From: a candidate division BRC1 bacterium HGW-BRC1-1 | Lineage (GTDB): Bacteria > Sumerlaeota > Sumerlaeia > Sumerlaeales > Sumerlaeaceae | Assembly: GCA_002842095.1 (NCBI GenBank) | Contig: PHCB01000005.1 | Coordinates: 84,910-148,909 of the forward strand | Direction: 5' to 3' | Length of the DNA: 64,000 nucleotides | Shown: piece by piece, positions 7,806 to 16,792 of the stretch | How the letters are laid out: every line of letters starts with the position of its first letter | Numbering within the stretch: position 1 is the stretch's first letter | Position numbers and translations under genes: made by a program | The notes under the pieces: model-generated | What the model was told of the DNA's origin: nothing | The model's database searches: none | What the model saw: only the letters and a program-made list of their open reading frames with translations

Positions 7806-8552
7806 TTATTGCAACAGTTCCATCAGCTCGTCGCTGAGGTCAAAATTCGCACTTACGTTCACCACGTCGTCCAGTTCATCCAGCGCGTTCAACAGCTTGA
7901 CTAACGTCTCACCCTCTTTGCCCTCAACGGCTTTCGTCATGGACGGAATGTTGGCGACCTCGCCAGATTCAACCTTGATGCCCGCCGCTTCCATCTTCTC
8001 GCGCACATCCGCCACGTCATTGGGCGCTGTCTCGATGAGAAAGAAACCATCCTCGGATTTCACGTCCTCGGCACCGGCCTCCAAGCCAGCCTCCATGACA
8101 ACGTCCTCGTCCACCCCTTCGGCGGTCACGGTGATGATTCCCTTTTTGCCGAACAGATAGGAGACGCTTCCCACAGCTCCCAGACTTCCGTTGTACTTCG
8201 AGAAAGCGTGGCGAACCTCGCTGGCCGTACGATTGCGATTATCCGTAGCCGTATCGACAAGAATGGCCACACCGCCGGGACCATAGCCCTCGTACGTGAT
8301 CTCCTCGTAATCAACCCCGTCCTGCTCGCCCGAACCCTTCTTGACAGCCGACTCAATGTTTCTCAGCGGCATGTTCACATCCTTCGCCGCCGCGATGGCC
8401 GTCCTCAATCGCGGATTTCCCCCAGGGTCGCTCCCACCGGTCTTTGCTGCGATCGTCAATTCCCGGATGATCCGCGTGAAAGCCTTACCCCGCTTCGCAT
8501 CCGTCGCAGCCTTCTTGTGCTTGATCGAACTCCATTTTGAATGGCCCGACAT
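7806..8552 (-). CDS. yebC: YebC/PmpR family regulator / translation factor
   Basis: A 248-residue protein of the YebC family (TACO1 homologue). Members have been described both as DNA-binding regulators and as factors that help ribosomes through difficult sequences such as proline runs. The signature start MSGHSKWSSIKHKKAATDAKRGK is intact, as are the GGNPRLRTAIAAAK and YEGYGPGGVA blocks and the acidic C-terminal domain. The length matches the family. The ATG at 8552 is preceded by GAGGTGG. It heads a minus-strand run with two DUF507 genes and a radical SAM gene. In many bacteria yebC is next to ruvC, which is not the case here. Confidence 0.95.
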   Translation of the reverse strand: MSGHSKWSSIKHKKAATDAKRGKAFTRIIRELTIAAKTGGSDPGGNPRLRTAIAAAKDVNMPLRNIESAVKKGSGEQDGVDYEEITYEGYGPGGVAILVDTATDNRNRTASEVRHAFSKYNGSLGAVGSVSYLFGKKGIITVTAEGVDEDVVMEAGLEAGAEDVKSEDGFFLIETAPNDVADVREKMEAAGIKVESGEVANIPSMTKAVEGKEGETLVKLLNALDELDDVVNVSANFDLSDELMELLQ

Positions 8553-8670
8553 CGTACCACCTCGCTCTCACTTCACCAGAATGTTCACAATAGCATAACG
8601 GAAAAAAACCCCGTCATTCGTCACACAATGCTCAAGAACAATATCACACAAGCCCCACCCACCCCCACCC

Positions 8671-8697
8671 TTGTCCATTTCGTCCATATCGTCCATC
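8671..8697. repeat. Three 9-bp tandem repeats upstream of tmRNA
   Basis: Three consecutive 9-bp units (TTGTCCATT, TCGTCCATA, TCGTCCATC) lie in the 218-bp gap between the divergent yebC and tmRNA genes. On the minus strand the unit is ATGGAC plus three variable bases. A second 9-bp tandem array of different sequence occurs at 33489-33524. The function is unknown. Confidence 0.7.
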
Positions 8698-8770
8698 CGC
8701 TCCCCCGCGAACAATACTCCCCCCCTCGCTGTATTTCCCACCAGCTCGATCCAACGGCTGCACCACCTGT

Positions 8771-9208
8771 GGGGGCGTAACGGCTTCGACGGTGAACGCT
8801 GGAGGAGAGGCTGCAAGCCGGGGCGCATACTAACCCCGTCAAAAAGTGTGCAACGGCAATTAACTGCCAACGATAATCTCGCACTCGCTGCCTAACTAAA
8901 CCTTAGCGCAGCGATGTCCGCCGTCGGGTCGCCTGAATCCGACGGGCCGGGCATCGACCCCCTCAGGCTGGCTTAGGTGCGCGGCCCGCGCACCCGAGTG
9001 AGATCATGGGCTGGTTTGCAAGGCGCGCCCGTCGGACGGCGTTCCACCGCGAATGAGATACGATTGGCCGGACCCCTCATCCCCCAAACCCGGGTAACCG
9101 GGCGCAAGGTTTAAGGACGAAAGCCCCTCTTAAATAGCCCGACTACGCTTGTAGACGCCGCTCAAACAGGTTCTTCGGACGCGGGTTCGACTCCCGCCGC
9201 CTCCACCA
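8771..9208 (+). ncRNA. ssrA: tmRNA (ssrA), rescue of stalled ribosomes
   Basis: Transfer-messenger RNA, one-piece type, 438 nt with encoded CCA. The 5' end GGGGGCG (8771-8777) pairs with CGCCTCC near the 3' end (one G-U pair), followed by A and CCA at 9206-9208. The T arm GCGGGTTCGACTCCCGC is intact and the GGCTTCGACGG block follows the acceptor strand. The tag reading frame starts at the GCC resume codon (8866) and encodes ANDNLALAA, then TAA at 8893-8895. With the alanine delivered by the tmRNA itself, the degradation tag is AANDNLALAA, ending in the canonical ALAA-type degron. The RNA is longer than the usual 350-400 nt, mainly in the pseudoknot region after the tag. I found no convincing promoter directly upstream. 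Confidence 0.95.
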
Positions 9209-9397
9209 TTTTCGCTTTATGCGCCAAAAGCTCTGAACAGCGCGGTCCCCCACCTTAAACTTTGCAGAGATATCAAACTTCTGCGCATGTACATTAATCG
9301 GAGAAACGGGTATTTCAGGCCTCCGAGCTGGGACCCGTTCTTCGCGTCCTTCGCATAATTAATGGTCACATAGTGGTTCTTTGCAGGGAGAGCATCG

Positions 9398-10369
9398 TTG
9401 TCCAAAATTAAAGGCACACGTACAGGTGGAACCGGTTTGTCCCGTGCCCAAGGTTGCCTTATGGGTCAGTTTGCCGGGGATGCGCTCGGCAGTTTGGTTG
9501 AGTTCGAATCGCCGGAAGATATCCTTGAAGAATATCCTGACGGAGTCCGCGAGTTGGCCGATGGCGGCGTGTGGGAGACCATCGCCGGGCAGCCTACGGA
9601 TGACTCCGAGATGGCGTTGCTGTTGGCGCGAATGCTGGTTGAGCGCAAAACGTACGATGCCAATGTGGCTTTCAAGGCCTATGAGTACTGGCTCGAATCC
9701 GACCCTTTTGACTGCGGAGGAACCATACGCGCAGCGCTGCGGGGAAGGTTGAAACTGGACAGTCAGGCTAACGGTGCGATGATGCGGGTCAGTCCGCTGG
9801 GTATCTTCGGCGCCAACTACTCTCTGGAACAGGTTGCCGAGTGGGCCCGCCAGGACGCTGCGTTGACTCATCCAAATCCCGTCTGCCAGCAGGCCAATGC
9901 GCTTTTCGTCATGGCGATTGCGCACGCAATCAAAGCGGGGTGTGACGCGCAATCTTTGTATCGGGACATCGTTGGCTGGGCCAAGGATCTCAGTATTGAC
10001 CCAACCCTGATGGACGCCATCATAGGCGCGGCCGACGCTCCCCCGCCCACCTACACCTATCAGCAGGGATGGCTTCTCATCGCCTTCCGTAACGCTCTCT
10101 GGCAGTTAATCCATGCGCCCAATCTGGAGGAGGGCGTGGTGGACACGGTGATGCGTGGTGGAGACACCGACACCAACGCGGCCATCTGTGGCGCGCTACT
10201 CGGCGCGGTGTACGGCCTCGAGGCCGTTCCCGCCCAATGGGTCGACAAGGTACTAAACTGCCGCCCCCAAGAAGGCCTTCCTGGCGTGCATCAGCCCCGC
10301 CCCGAATGCTTCTGGCCGGCGGATGCGCTGGAATTGGCGACCCAACTCATATCCACAGGAATCGATTAA
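9398..10369 (+). CDS. ADP-ribosylglycohydrolase family protein
   Basis: DraG/ARH-type hydrolase, expected to remove ADP-ribose from proteins, nucleic acids or small molecules in the cytoplasm using a binuclear metal site. The 323-residue protein has both metal-binding blocks: PTDDSEMAL near residue 67 (family TDDT/S) and GGDTDTNAAICGALLGA near residue 250. The opening GCLMGQFAGDALGSLVEF is also typical. The start is the TTG at 9398, with GGGAG seven bases upstream. No ADP-ribosyltransferase or NADAR partner is visible next to it; the following gene is an AIG2-like cyclotransferase on the same strand. Confidence 0.9.
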   Translation: MSKIKGTRTGGTGLSRAQGCLMGQFAGDALGSLVEFESPEDILEEYPDGVRELADGGVWETIAGQPTDDSEMALLLARMLVERKTYDANVAFKAYEYWLESDPFDCGGTIRAALRGRLKLDSQANGAMMRVSPLGIFGANYSLEQVAEWARQDAALTHPNPVCQQANALFVMAIAHAIKAGCDAQSLYRDIVGWAKDLSIDPTLMDAIIGAADAPPPTYTYQQGWLLIAFRNALWQLIHAPNLEEGVVDTVMRGGDTDTNAAICGALLGAVYGLEAVPAQWVDKVLNCRPQEGLPGVHQPRPECFWPADALELATQLISTGID

Positions 10370-10523
10370 AAGGACATTCGTCACAACGCTTGTCCGCGTA
10401 CCCGCCCCTCTGAAAACTGTTAGATGTTGCGTGAACCTGCCCCAACAACAAATTCCCCGGTATAGGCCATAGACACTCGATGAGATTACACGCATCGTGA
10501 ACACACCAAAACCGGGGGTATCA

Positions 10524-11033
10524 ATGCAGAAGAATACAAATCACGACGACACAACCGAGAGCATTATCCGAATTTTCGTCTATGGAACCCTGAAGCGCGG
10601 CCATGCAAATCATCGCCTGTGCGCCCATGCCCGCAGCATCGAACCAGCCGCGGTTTGGGGGCGCCTTTACCACCTTCACTGGGGCATCCCGAGGGTCGAA
10701 GTCCCCGAGGAGACCATTCTCGCCCAAGGCACCGATGACCCGTTAGCCGACGCTCGCGCGCAGCAGCGGACAAGTGAGCCTGAATTCAACCGCCCTGTCG
10801 GCGACTGGGATCTCGTCCATGGGGAAATGGTGACTTTCGCCGATTCATCGCGTGACCTGCCACCCATCGACCGTCTGGAAGGATTCCATCCAGACCGCGA
10901 AGGCAATTTCTATGAGCGGGTTTTGGTCTCTGCAAAGTGTGGATCGACGACACTCCCCGTCTGGATCTACTGGATGCAAAATCCGACCGACTGCGAGAGA
11001 GTTGCCAATGGCAAATGGTGCGATCATCTGTAG
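10524..11033 (+). CDS. AIG2/gamma-glutamylcyclotransferase-like protein
   Basis: Cytoplasmic gamma-glutamylcyclotransferase-fold (AIG2-like) protein of 169 residues, likely a cyclotransferase acting on gamma-glutamyl amines or peptides. The family opener IFVYGTLKRGHANHRL is present with the YGTLxxG substrate loop. A later VHGEMVTFAD ... IDRLEGFHPD block contains the Glu expected at the catalytic site (RLEGF). There is an internal low-similarity stretch between residues 65 and 100. I chose ATG 10524, which has GGGGG six bases before it; a GTG at 10497 adds nine residues. The substrate cannot be read from sequence. Confidence 0.8.
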   Translation: MQKNTNHDDTTESIIRIFVYGTLKRGHANHRLCAHARSIEPAAVWGRLYHLHWGIPRVEVPEETILAQGTDDPLADARAQQRTSEPEFNRPVGDWDLVHGEMVTFADSSRDLPPIDRLEGFHPDREGNFYERVLVSAKCGSTTLPVWIYWMQNPTDCERVANGKWCDHL

Positions 11034-11121
11034 ACTTTTGCACTCAACCAAGTTCTCTCTCAAAAATGAAATGTCGTCCAACGAACCCACCGCCAAAACG
11101 CATCTGGAGATGTGAACGAAA

Positions 11122-12561
11122 TTGTCGCCCATTAAAGCGCCGAAAAATTACACCATAAAGCCTTACCACGGCATTCTGGTGGTATATTTCGTGCTGGCTT
11201 TGGGGACGCTGTTCGCGTGGCGGGCCGTGGGGGTCAACGGGGTTATCGGGGATGAGCCCCATTATCTGGTGATGGCGTCCGGCTGGGCGCGCCATGGGGT
11301 GCTGGAGCAGACCCTGCCTTATCTCGACGAGTTTCAGAATCAGGAAATCTATCCGGGAGGGTGGGTGCCGCGCGATGCGGTGCCGACGCCGGAGATCACC
11401 CACGCGCTGCAGGGACCCCGGGGGCTTTACAATATCCATAACATCGGACTGCCACTTCTCCTGTCAGCACCCTTCGGGATGAGCGGAGTGCTCGGGGCCA
11501 GGTTGTTTATGATACTACTGGGCTCCTTCGCCGTGGCAGTGAGTTGGCGCTTGATCGGATATTTTACGCGAAATCCCGACGTGCAGTTCTTGTGTGCGGC
11601 GAGCCTTTGCTGGGCACTGCCCCTCGTCCCGGCCGCGAATCAGATCTACCCCGACTTGCTGGCAGGGACCATTTTGCTATATTGCCTGCCCCACGTGATG
11701 TGGACAGAATTGCGGCCCGGCCTGCGGCAAACAATATGGATGGCTTTGCTGTTGAGCTTCCTTCCATGGCTTCAAGTCAAGTATGCGCTGCCAGCGCTTA
11801 TCGTAATGGCAGCATTAGTCGTGCAAAGCCTGCAAAGAGAACAGGTTGTAAAGCGAGTTATTGCAATAATTGGAATTGCAACGGTTTGCGCTGTTCCCCT
11901 GGCGCTTTACAATAATCACGCTTTCGGCAAGTTTACCGGCCCTTACAACGGGCTTGGGTTCGAGATCAACCGAACCTCCCTCATGGTTTTCCATGGGCTT
12001 TTCATCGACCAAAACCAGGGATTTCTCATGCAGAATCCCATTCATTGGGTGGGCGTGGCCGCCGTTGGAATGCAACTGGCGCGTCACCCGAAAAGAACCC
12101 TTCTATGGGCAGTAGTCTTTTTGTCGCTCCTGCTGCCCAACGCCATGCACCCCAACTGGTACGGCGGACAAAGCTTCTCGGGCCGTTTCGGTTGGGCCGC
12201 CACGCTGGTTTTCTGGATCCCTACGTTGGCGGGCCTTACAGCGTTGGCGGAGAATCAACGGCACGTCTTTAAGGGAATTATTTCAGCATCGTTGCTTTTG
12301 CAAGCAACTTGGCTGATGCTTATTATGACGGATGCAGTCGAGCTATATAACCGCTCTGTCCATACACACCTTTCCTATTATTCCATGCTCAACGCTCCCA
12401 TCCACGCGATCCTGCCCGCCCTCTATAATGTGACCTGGGCATACCGCTATCCGCCCAATTGGGTTTGGGCGTTTATCTTACTTGGTGTTTTTGCGTGCGG
12501 GTTCCGTTGGGCTGTAGCCCATCCAGCGAAAACCATCGACCTCAAGAATCATCCTGCCTGA
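11122..12561 (+). CDS. Polytopic membrane protein, GT-C glycosyltransferase-like
   Basis: A 479-residue integral membrane protein with roughly ten hydrophobic helices. The acidic motif GDEPHYL in the first periplasmic loop (about residues 43-49) resembles the catalytic Asp/Glu motif of GT-C polyprenyl-phosphate-sugar-dependent glycosyltransferases (ArnT/PMT type). It probably transfers a sugar to a cell-envelope acceptor outside the inner membrane; substrate and acceptor are unknown. The start is a TTG at 11122 with GGAG about 11 bases upstream; no ATG is available in the same frame nearby. The 3' end overlaps the convergent MFS gene by 13 bp. Confidence 0.6.
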   Translation: MSPIKAPKNYTIKPYHGILVVYFVLALGTLFAWRAVGVNGVIGDEPHYLVMASGWARHGVLEQTLPYLDEFQNQEIYPGGWVPRDAVPTPEITHALQGPRGLYNIHNIGLPLLLSAPFGMSGVLGARLFMILLGSFAVAVSWRLIGYFTRNPDVQFLCAASLCWALPLVPAANQIYPDLLAGTILLYCLPHVMWTELRPGLRQTIWMALLLSFLPWLQVKYALPALIVMAALVVQSLQREQVVKRVIAIIGIATVCAVPLALYNNHAFGKFTGPYNGLGFEINRTSLMVFHGLFIDQNQGFLMQNPIHWVGVAAVGMQLARHPKRTLLWAVVFLSLLLPNAMHPNWYGGQSFSGRFGWAATLVFWIPTLAGLTALAENQRHVFKGIISASLLLQATWLMLIMTDAVELYNRSVHTHLSYYSMLNAPIHAILPALYNVTWAYRYPPNWVWAFILLGVFACGFRWAVAHPAKTIDLKNHPA

Positions 12562-13748
12562 CCGGCGCGCGCCGGGATCTTCACCCAAAACATGAGCAGC
12601 AGCGCCGCTGCCATGGCACAAGTCGCGGAAAATGCGAACGCCACAGCAGGCCCGATCCCCTGATATAACGCACCAAACAGAATGCTCGCGGGCAGAAGCA
12701 TGATGCCCGCCGTGAGGTTGAACCATCCGAAGGCCGTGCCTCTGCGATGGTCGGGGGCGAGGTCCGCCACGAGCGCTTTTTCCACCCCCTCCGTGGCGGC
12801 CATGAAGATGCCATAAAACGCGAAAAGCGCGAACAACGCCGCCCCGTTGCCGGCGATGAACCCCATGGCCAGATAGAAAAAACCATAAGCCGCGTAGCCC
12901 ACAACGAGGAGCCGTACCCTTCCCAAGCGATCCGAGAGAGCCGACAACGGGGTTGAGAACAGCATGGCGACCAGAGAAACTCCTCCCCACAGCAGCGGTA
13001 TGTGCGCTTGCGAAACGCCCAACTCCCGGGCCCGCAGAAGCAGGAACATGTTAGATGAATTGCCCAGCGTGAAAAGCGCCACGACCAACATATAGCGTCG
13101 AAACGAAGGCGGCATATCCCCCAACCGCCAGTCAAAGGGCGAGGCCTTGGGAGCGCCCGGCGGTATGACGTTGGCTTTCGGTTCACGCAACGCCAACGCC
13201 AGAGCCACACATAGCGCTCCGGGCAACGCCGCCCATAAAAAGACATCCTTCATTGAGACGCCCGCGCTCAACAACAACCACGCGGCCAGCGGGCCGATGA
13301 CCGCTCCGGCATTGTCCATGGCGCGATGAAACCCGAACGCAAGTCCGCGATTCTCCGCACTAACGGCCTGCGCCAGAATTGCGTCGCGGGGCGATGTGCG
13401 CAATCCTTTCCCCACCCGGTCAAGAAAACGCAAACCCAGCAGCCACGGCCATGACGACACCAAGGCGATGAATGGTCGCGCAACCGCCGCCACTCCGTAG
13501 CCAAAGACGACCCATTCCTTTGCACGCCCTCGGCGATCCACCACAACTCCCGAGAACAGCTTCAGCAACGCCGCCGTCGCTTCCGCGATCCCTTCCATAA
13601 TCCCCAAAGCGCGCGGGCCCGCCATCAAAACCGATGCAAAATAAATGGGAATCAGCGGATACACCATCTCGCTGGCGCTGTCGTTCATCAGGCTGATAAA
13701 TGCGATAAGCCAAACCGTACGGGGCAAAGCCCACAACGTGCGCCACAT
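12549..13748 (-). CDS. MFS transporter
   Basis: Major facilitator superfamily permease, about 399 residues and twelve predicted helices, inner membrane. The loop motif FLDRVGKGLRTSPRDAI belongs to a common bacterial MFS subgroup often annotated as drug or metabolite exporters. RRGRAKEW and SDRLGRVR correspond to the conserved loop 2-3 motif and its repeat in the C-terminal half. The ATG at 13748 has CGGAG eight bases upstream; the longer frame to 13847 would place a polar leader before the first helix. It is divergent from a MarR-type gene, a classic regulator-exporter pair. The substrate is unknown. Confidence 0.85.
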   Translation of the reverse strand: MWRTLWALPRTVWLIAFISLMNDSASEMVYPLIPIYFASVLMAGPRALGIMEGIAEATAALLKLFSGVVVDRRGRAKEWVVFGYGVAAVARPFIALVSSWPWLLGLRFLDRVGKGLRTSPRDAILAQAVSAENRGLAFGFHRAMDNAGAVIGPLAAWLLLSAGVSMKDVFLWAALPGALCVALALALREPKANVIPPGAPKASPFDWRLGDMPPSFRRYMLVVALFTLGNSSNMFLLLRARELGVSQAHIPLLWGGVSLVAMLFSTPLSALSDRLGRVRLLVVGYAAYGFFYLAMGFIAGNGAALFALFAFYGIFMAATEGVEKALVADLAPDHRRGTAFGWFNLTAGIMLLPASILFGALYQGIGPAVAFAFSATCAMAAALLLMFWVKIPARAGQAG

Positions 13749-13814
13749 GGAGAAAACTCCGTTTGGGGAATGAAGAGTAAGAACGAAAAAAGCTGGCTCT
13801 TCATTTGGTGGCAA

Positions 13815-13831
13815 TGCAATTATTTCTTGCA
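13815..13831. promoter_or_regulatory. Candidate MarR operator palindrome
   Basis: A 17-bp inverted repeat, TGCAA-N7-TTGCA, lies in the 107-bp gap between the divergent MFS and MarR genes, 25 bp before the MarR start. Its size and symmetry suit a MarR dimer, so it could control both genes. That is an inference from position and symmetry. Confidence 0.45.
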
Positions 13832-13855
13832 CACGCTTTCCAACCAAGGCATCGC

Positions 13856-14410
13856 ATGGTGCCTATGAACGCTGAACCTCAACTGCACACATTAATTGCA
13901 ACGCTGCACAAGGCCTATCAGATGTACCTGAAAGACCGTCTGAAAACCATCGGCATCAACCCCGGTTGGGCGCCCTTCCTTTTGCACCTGGCCACGATGG
14001 AAGGGGTGAGCCAGGAGAATATGGCCCGCTCGGCGGGACTGGATCCGGGGACCGCTGCCCGTGCGTTGTTTCGCATGGAACAAGAGGGGCTTATCATCCG
14101 CAAAGCCGACACCGCCGACCGGCGCGTGATGCGGGTTTCGCTGACCCGAAAAGGGCGCGAGCTACTGCCCCCGTTGCAGGCCATCGAAACACAGTGGGAG
14201 GCGACACTCGTTCAGGCACTCACAGCCAAAGAACAACCGGCAACGCTGCGCGCCTTGGAGAAAATTACGGCTGTTTTGTCGGGAGACGAAAGTGCTGCGC
14301 AGGAGACTTCTGCCACGGCCACCGACAACGAACCGGAAGACCCTGGATCCACTCCGATTGGCGGAACTCAAACGACAGATGAGTTTCCCATGGACGACTT
14401 TTTTAATTAG
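13856..14410 (+). CDS. MarR-family transcriptional regulator
   Basis: Winged-helix MarR regulator of 184 residues. The core from about residue 10 to 135 includes the recognition-helix region (SQENMARSAGLDPGTAARALFRMEQEGLI) and the wing (RKADTADRRVMRVSLTRKGREL), both very typical. A Thr/Glu/Asp-rich disordered tail of about 50 residues (ending MDDFFN) is an addition to the usual 140-150-residue family length. The ATG at 13856 has AAGG six bases upstream; ATG 13865 is an alternative. It probably represses the divergent MFS exporter and itself through the palindrome at 13815-13831. The 3' end overlaps the convergent membrane-protein gene by 8 bp. Confidence 0.9.
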   Translation: MVPMNAEPQLHTLIATLHKAYQMYLKDRLKTIGINPGWAPFLLHLATMEGVSQENMARSAGLDPGTAARALFRMEQEGLIIRKADTADRRVMRVSLTRKGRELLPPLQAIETQWEATLVQALTAKEQPATLRALEKITAVLSGDESAAQETSATATDNEPEDPGSTPIGGTQTTDEFPMDDFFN

Positions 14411-15242
14411 AAACCGATGGCTCCGAGGGACCATTGGCTCGTTCCTTGAGCCAATTTTTTACCATAATCGCGCCAATGATGATTGCGAAAAAGACCATCA
14501 GGGCCTGCAGAGCGGGTGACGCCGATCGAGACTGAGAGCCAAACGCCAACATGGTCATGGCCAGAAGTATACCCAACGGTGTTTGGAACAGCGGGCCGAA
14601 TCCCATCTTCTGATGGCGCGCCAAAACCGAGATGATCAGCGGCACCAGGGCAGCGAACGCGCATCCGGCAAATGTGGCTCTGGTTGCCATTTCAAAAATC
14701 ATGGCATCCCATTCAACGACTCGGATTCCTCCCGGAAAAACCGAAATAGCCCCCACAGCTCCAGCAGATAGCATAAGATAGACTAACGAACGACGCAATG
14801 CTGGCGTAAGAAGGAGCTGGGCAAACCCTCTGAGATGGGGCCTGATCGCCTCGCTAACTCCAAAAGCGGCAAGAAAAGCGATTGCGTGCGCAACCACCCA
14901 CATCCAAACCGAGAATAATGGCGTCTGTTTCGACATCCCCCAGACAAGTCCGGTAATGGATACAAGCGCCACGGACCCGGCAACGGCTCCGATCTTCGCA
15001 GTGGCACGAGTGAGAGGGTCGGTCGGCAGATAAAGCCATACGCCCAGCCAGGCGGGGAACAACACCTGAAGGATCAGACTCGCCATGCTGTTCTGCCCCG
15101 TCAAACCCGCAAAATTCCGCCAAACATGGTACAGCTCATAACCCAAATATCCCACCAGGGCGATTTGGAAAAATGCGAGACCGGCCGCCAGAGCGGAGCC
15201 TTTTGCTTCGGGCGAGGTCGGGTCGAGGGGGGCGCGGGCCAT
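14403..15242 (-). CDS. Unrecognised polytopic membrane protein
   Basis: A 279-residue integral membrane protein with about eight hydrophobic helices spread evenly over its length and short charged loops. I do not recognise a family. The N-terminus (MARAPLDPTSPEAKG) is probably cytoplasmic, and the C-terminus is a short charged tail after a last helix (FFAIIIGAIMVKNW). No conserved acidic or histidine residues inside helices suggest a transport or redox mechanism. The start at 15242 has GGAG eight bases upstream. It lies downstream of fumC on the same strand, but a hairpin terminator between them suggests separate transcription. Confidence 0.6.
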   Translation of the reverse strand: MARAPLDPTSPEAKGSALAAGLAFFQIALVGYLGYELYHVWRNFAGLTGQNSMASLILQVLFPAWLGVWLYLPTDPLTRATAKIGAVAGSVALVSITGLVWGMSKQTPLFSVWMWVVAHAIAFLAAFGVSEAIRPHLRGFAQLLLTPALRRSLVYLMLSAGAVGAISVFPGGIRVVEWDAMIFEMATRATFAGCAFAALVPLIISVLARHQKMGFGPLFQTPLGILLAMTMLAFGSQSRSASPALQALMVFFAIIIGAIMVKNWLKERANGPSEPSVSN

Positions 15243-15269
15243 GATGGTTTCTCCAGATGGATCATGCTC

Positions 15270-15316
15270 AAAAACGAGAATCGGGTCCTGAGGAACCGTT
15301 AGACTCCGCAGGACCC
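15270..15316 (-). terminator. Probable rho-independent terminator of fumC
   Basis: On the minus strand, 19 nt after the fumC stop, GGGTCCTG (15316-15309) pairs perfectly with CAGGACCC (15290-15283) across an 18-nt loop. A T5 run follows at 15274-15270. The eight bases between stem and T-run make it less than ideal. Confidence 0.45.
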
Positions 15317-15334
15317 GTAGAAAAGCTGGTGGGA

Positions 15335-16747
15335 TTATTCAGGATGAGTCATGCGCTCAGGCTGCACGTATTCGTCAAACTGCTCGGCTGTCAACAGTCC
15401 CAGCTTCACGGCAGTTTCTTTCAGATTTGCGCGGTCTTTATGGGCGGTCTTGGCAATCTTCGCGGCATTATCATAGCCAATATGCTGATTCAACGCAGTC
15501 ACCAGCATCAGGGAATTATCAACGTAATGCTCGAGCTGTTCCCGATTAACTTCAATACCCACAACACAATGCTCAACGAACATATCGCATGAATCTGCGA
15601 TCAGGCGAATGGAATGCAGGAGATTGAAGATCATCACGGGCTTGAACACGTTAAGCTCGAAATTGCCCTGCGATCCGGCGAAACCGATCGTCGCATCGTT
15701 ACCCATAACCTGCGCCGCGACCATGGTCATTGCCTCGCTCTGGGTGGGGTTCACTTTGCCGGGCATGATGGATGAGCCCGGTTCATTTTCTGGGATGATC
15801 AATTCGCCCAAGCCACAACGGGGACCGCTCGCCAACCAGCGCACGTCGTTGGCGATTTTCATGAGCGAAGCCGCAATAGTCTTCAGAGCGCCACTGGCAA
15901 AAACCACTTCATCATGGGCAGCCAGGGCTGCGAATTTGTTCGGGTGAGACTTGAAGGCAAGGCCCGTAAGATCAGCAATCTTAGTGGCAGCACGCTCGGC
16001 AAACTCGGGGTGCGTGTTAAGGCCGGTGCCCACCGCAGTGCCTCCGATGGCAAGATCATTCAGCCCCGGCACGACAGCTTCGATCCGCGCAAGGTCACGA
16101 TCGAGCATCGACACCCAGCCGGAGAACTCCTGACCGACGGTCAGCGGAACAGCATCCTGGAGGTGCGTACGACCAATTTTGACGATGTCGTTGAACTCGG
16201 TCTGCTTGGCCTCAAGAGCATCGCGCAATTGCTTCAAGGCGGGCTTGAGCTTATGCTCAATCTGCATGGAAGCCGCAATGTGCATGGCAGCCGGAAACGT
16301 GTCATTTGAGGACTGAGACATGTTCACGTGATCATTGGGATGCACGGGCTTCTTGCTGCCCATCACTCCCCCTGCAATCTCGATGGCGCGGTTGGAGATA
16401 ACCTCGTTGACGTTCATGTTCGTCTGAGTGCCGCTGCCTGTCTGCCAGATGCGTAGAGGGAAGTGATCATTCAACTTACCGGCAATCACTTCATCCGCAG
16501 CCTGAACGATGAGATTGCATTTTTCCTCATCCAGTTTACCCAGGTCTCGGTTTACGAGCGCACACGCTTTTTTCAAAATTCCGAAGGCCTTGATCAGTTC
16601 GGCGGGCATCGTATCATCGCCAATGGCAAAATGGATCAACGAGCGCTGGGTTTGCGCTCCGTAGTAGCGATCTGCTGCCACCTCAATTTCACCCATGCTA
16701 TCGGTTTCAATTCTAACCGGCTGCTGCTTATACGCTGCGTCAGACAT
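15335..16747 (-). CDS. fumC: Fumarate hydratase, class II
   Basis: Iron-independent fumarase of the citric acid cycle, interconverting fumarate and malate; cytoplasmic homotetramer. The 470-residue length is exact for the family. The superfamily signature [16 protein letters not shown] is intact, as are the substrate-binding blocks [13 protein letters not shown] and [13 protein letters not shown] and the catalytic-His block [12 protein letters not shown]. The ATG at 16747 has AAGGA nine bases upstream. The sigma-54-type activator gene is 45 bp upstream on the same strand, so the two may share a transcript. Argininosuccinate lyase and aspartase are related, but the motif set is that of FumC. 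Confidence 0.97.
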   Translation of the reverse strand: MSDAAYKQQPVRIETDSMGEIEVAADRYYGAQTQRSLIHFAIGDDTMPAELIKAFGILKKACALVNRDLGKLDEEKCNLIVQAADEVIAGKLNDHFPLRIWQTGSGTQTNMNVNEVISNRAIEIAGGVMGSKKPVHPNDHVNMSQSSNDTFPAAMHIAASMQIEHKLKPALKQLRDALEAKQTEFNDIVKIGRTHLQDAVPLTVGQEFSGWVSMLDRDLARIEAVVPGLNDLAIGGTAVGTGLNTHPEFAERAATKIADLTGLAFKSHPNKFAALAAHDEVVFASGALKTIAASLMKIANDVRWLASGPRCGLGELIIPENEPGSSIMPGKVNPTQSEAMTMVAAQVMGNDATIGFAGSQGNFELNVFKPVMIFNLLHSIRLIADSCDMFVEHCVVGIEVNREQLEHYVDNSLMLVTALNQHIGYDNAAKIAKTAHKDRANLKETAVKLGLLTAEQFDEYVQPERMTHPE

Positions 16748-16792
16748 TCAATCTTTTCCTTAAGGTTATTGGCTTAAATCGTTTGGTTTAAA

